Assembly (NCBI GenBank): GCA_045628925.1
Contig: JAZQQF010000144.1
Span: forward strand, 1-6,603
Direction: 5' to 3'
Length of the DNA: 6,603 nucleotides
Source of the DNA: UBA1774 sp045628925
GTDB taxonomy: Bacteria > Bacillota > Clostridia > Oscillospirales > Oscillospiraceae
Shown: positions 5,067 through 6,603 of the stretch, one piece after another
How positions within the stretch are numbered: position 1 is the stretch's first letter
Layout: the number at the start of each line of letters is the position of its first letter
The notes under the pieces: generated by a model
Seen by the model: only the letters and a program-made list of their open reading frames with translations
Told to the model about the DNA's origin: nothing
Databases searched by the model: none
Translations under genes and position numbers: made by a program

Positions 5067-5549
5067 ATGGAAACTGGATTTTGTGCGTTCAGCGGTCACC
5101 GGGAGATCCCGGCGGCGGCTATGGAGCCGCTGCAGCGGCTGCTGCGGGAGAAGATCGCCCGCATGAGCGCGGAGGGAGTCGGCGGCTTTCTCTGCGGCGG
5201 CGCCATGGGCTTTGATACGCTGGCGGCGGAGGCCGTGCTGGCGGAACGCATCCGCGTTCCGCACCTGACGCTGACGCTGGCCCTGCCCTGCCGCGAACAG
5301 AGCGAGCATTGGCCCCTTTGGGCCAAAAGAGAATATGACCGCATCCGGGAAGCTGCGGACGAGGTCATCTATATTTCCGAGACCTATACCCGCTTCTGCA
5401 TGATGCAGCGAAACCGTTTCCTTGTGGACCACGCTGACCGCCTTGTCTGTTATCTGACCTCGGAGAAGGGCGGAACGGCCGCCACCGTGCGCTATGCCCT
5501 CCAGCAGGGCGTGCCGGTGGAAAATCTGGCCATGGAACTGGATCAATGA
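5067..5549 (+). CDS. SLOG family protein (YpsA/DUF1273-like)
   Basis: A 160-residue Rossmann-like protein of the SLOG superfamily (DprA/LOG-related), YpsA/DUF1273 branch. Motifs: CAFSGHR at 6-12, the usual N-terminal nucleotide-binding element C-x-F-(T/S)-GHR; CGGAMGFDTLAAE (43-55), where the glycine pair and Glu55 form the binding pocket; a middle ALPC strand; and EKGGTAATVRYAL with Gly135-Gly136-Thr137 near the end. SLOG domains are thought to bind or process nucleotide-derived ligands (family knowledge); the function of this branch is not settled. YpsA of Bacillus has been linked to cell division and stress. The start is fixed by the GHR motif, which sits where other family members begin, yet there is no ribosome binding site upstream; this fits the leaderless promoter. 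An aldo/keto reductase follows after 25 bases, probably in the same transcript. The divergent neighbour is a WYL regulator. Confidence 0.9.
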   Translation: METGFCAFSGHREIPAAAMEPLQRLLREKIARMSAEGVGGFLCGGAMGFDTLAAEAVLAERIRVPHLTLTLALPCREQSEHWPLWAKREYDRIREAADEVIYISETYTRFCMMQRNRFLVDHADRLVCYLTSEKGGTAATVRYALQQGVPVENLAMELDQ

Positions 5550-5574
5550 AAATCACGATATGGAGGAACCTGTA

Positions 5575-6603
5575 ATGTCTGAAAAATGGTATGATTCCAT
5601 CCCCAAGCTGGGCTTTGGCCTGATGCGCCTGCCCACCATCCCCGGCGGCGGCCAGAAGGACATCGACTTTGAGAAAGTGCAGGAAATGATCGACCTGTAT
5701 ATGTCCCGCGGCTTTACGTATTTCGACACCGCCTATGTTTATCATGAGGGCCACAGCGAGGAAGTCGTCAAGAAGTGCCTGCTGCCCAAGTATCCCCGCG
5801 ACAGCTTCCAGGTCGTGGACAAGATCCCCCTCTGGGGCATCAAAAAGTATGAGGATTATGAGCCCATCCTCCGCACCCAGCTGGAGCGCACGGGTCTGGA
5901 ATATCTGGATGTGCTGTTCCTCCACGGCATCGGCACCTCCCAGTTCAAGCTCATCGAGGAGACAAAGGGCTTCGAGTTCCTGAAGTGGGCCAAGGCACAG
6001 GGCCTCGTGAAGCACATCGGTTTCAGCTACCACAGCCCCGCCATGGAGCTGGACGAACTGCTGGACAAGCATCCCGAGGTGGAGGTCGTGCAGCTGCAGA
6101 TCAACTATCTGGACTGGGAGAGCGAATCCGTTCAGTCCCATGCCTGCTATGAGGCCTGCCGCCGCCACGGCGTGGGCGTCACCATCATGGAGCCGGTGAA
6201 GGGCGGCAGCCTGGCGAATCCCCATCCCGATGTGGTGAAGCTCTTCAAGGATGCGAACCCCGATGTGAGCGTGGCTTCCTGGGCCGTCCGCTTCGCCGCC
6301 TCGCTGGACGGCATCATCACCGTTCTCAGCGGCATGAGCACCATCGAGCAGGTGGAGGACAACACGAACACCATGATGAACTTCAAGCCCCTGACCAGTG
6401 AGGAACGCAAGGTCATCAACGCGGCGGTGACGAAGTTCAACTCCATCCCCCTCATTCCCTGCACCGGCTGCCGCTACTGCGCGCCCGACTGCCCGCAGAA
6501 GATCAACATTCCCGGCATCCTCAGCCTGATGAACGACTACACCAAGTATCAGACCATCAACGCCCGCGGCTTCGGCATGACCGTGGGGCAGGGCGGCAAG
6601 CCC
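5575..6603 (+). CDS. Aldo/keto reductase with C-terminal 4Fe-4S domain, 3' end cut by window edge
   Basis: An NAD(P)H-dependent oxidoreductase of the aldo/keto reductase superfamily fused to a ferredoxin-like tail, a form common in clostridia. 343 codons are present; such proteins usually run to about 370-390, so a short end is missing. The TIM-barrel catalytic tetrad is complete at near-canonical positions: Asp51 and Tyr56 in YFDTAYVYHEGHSE, Lys83 in VVDKIP and His117 in LFLHGIG. The barrel begins with KLGFGLMRLP and ends around the LSGMSTIEQVEDN stretch that binds the cofactor's phosphate side. The tail has Cys296, Cys299, Cys302 and Cys306 in CTGCRYCAPDCP, a CX2CX2CX3CP pattern that should hold one 4Fe-4S cluster. 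The second cluster found in true 2[4Fe-4S] ferredoxins is not visible in the part shown. The start at 5575 has GGAGGA (5562-5567) 7 bases upstream. No promoter lies between it and the SLOG gene, so it is most likely the second gene of that unit. The substrate is unknown. Confidence 0.95.
   Translation, partial: MSEKWYDSIPKLGFGLMRLPTIPGGGQKDIDFEKVQEMIDLYMSRGFTYFDTAYVYHEGHSEEVVKKCLLPKYPRDSFQVVDKIPLWGIKKYEDYEPILRTQLERTGLEYLDVLFLHGIGTSQFKLIEETKGFEFLKWAKAQGLVKHIGFSYHSPAMELDELLDKHPEVEVVQLQINYLDWESESVQSHACYEACRRHGVGVTIMEPVKGGSLANPHPDVVKLFKDANPDVSVASWAVRFAASLDGIITVLSGMSTIEQVEDNTNTMMNFKPLTSEERKVINAAVTKFNSIPLIPCTGCRYCAPDCPQKINIPGILSLMNDYTKYQTINARGFGMTVGQGGKP

Overview
The window looks like a GC-rich Firmicutes genome, most likely a gut clostridium of the Oscillospirales type. 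This is inferred from a tRNA-responsive T-box leader, AGGAGG-type ribosome binding sites, a WYL regulator next to a YpsA-type SLOG protein, a clostridial aldo/keto reductase with a C-terminal iron-sulfur domain, and GC-rich coding with AT-rich promoter gaps. No rRNA, tRNA, insertion sequence, CRISPR array or phage gene was seen.

Left part (1-1732): a short-chain dehydrogenase (minus strand, cut by the left edge) diverges from a D-2-hydroxyacid dehydrogenase (plus strand). The 110-base gap between them holds two back-to-back promoters that appear to use one self-complementary -35 hexamer.

Centre (1733-3734): a 490-base gene-free stretch is filled by regulatory DNA. It holds a consensus promoter, a complete T-box riboswitch with a Trp (UGG) specifier and a UGGC acceptor-binding bulge, its terminator, and then a possible 15-codon leader ORF. 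The T-box controls a stand-alone TrpB2-type tryptophan synthase beta chain, with no trpA nearby. A run of small palindromic repeats and a strong, nearly symmetric terminator follow.

Right part (3735-6603): two minus-strand regulators lie 1 base apart, a WYL-domain regulator and then a small XRE-type HTH gene. The HTH gene is interrupted by an in-frame amber codon in its recognition helix. Diverging from them is a SLOG (YpsA/DUF1273) gene followed 25 bases later by an aldo/keto reductase with a CX2CX2CX3CP cluster motif, cut by the right edge. The WYL and SLOG promoters overlap physically, and the SLOG promoter is placed so that transcription should begin at the A of its ATG, giving a leaderless mRNA.

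The genes are mostly redox enzymes and local regulators. No clearly new multi-gene system is visible. The best candidates for follow-up are the WYL/XRE-SLOG divergent cassette, its leaderless start, and the small ORF downstream of the T-box.
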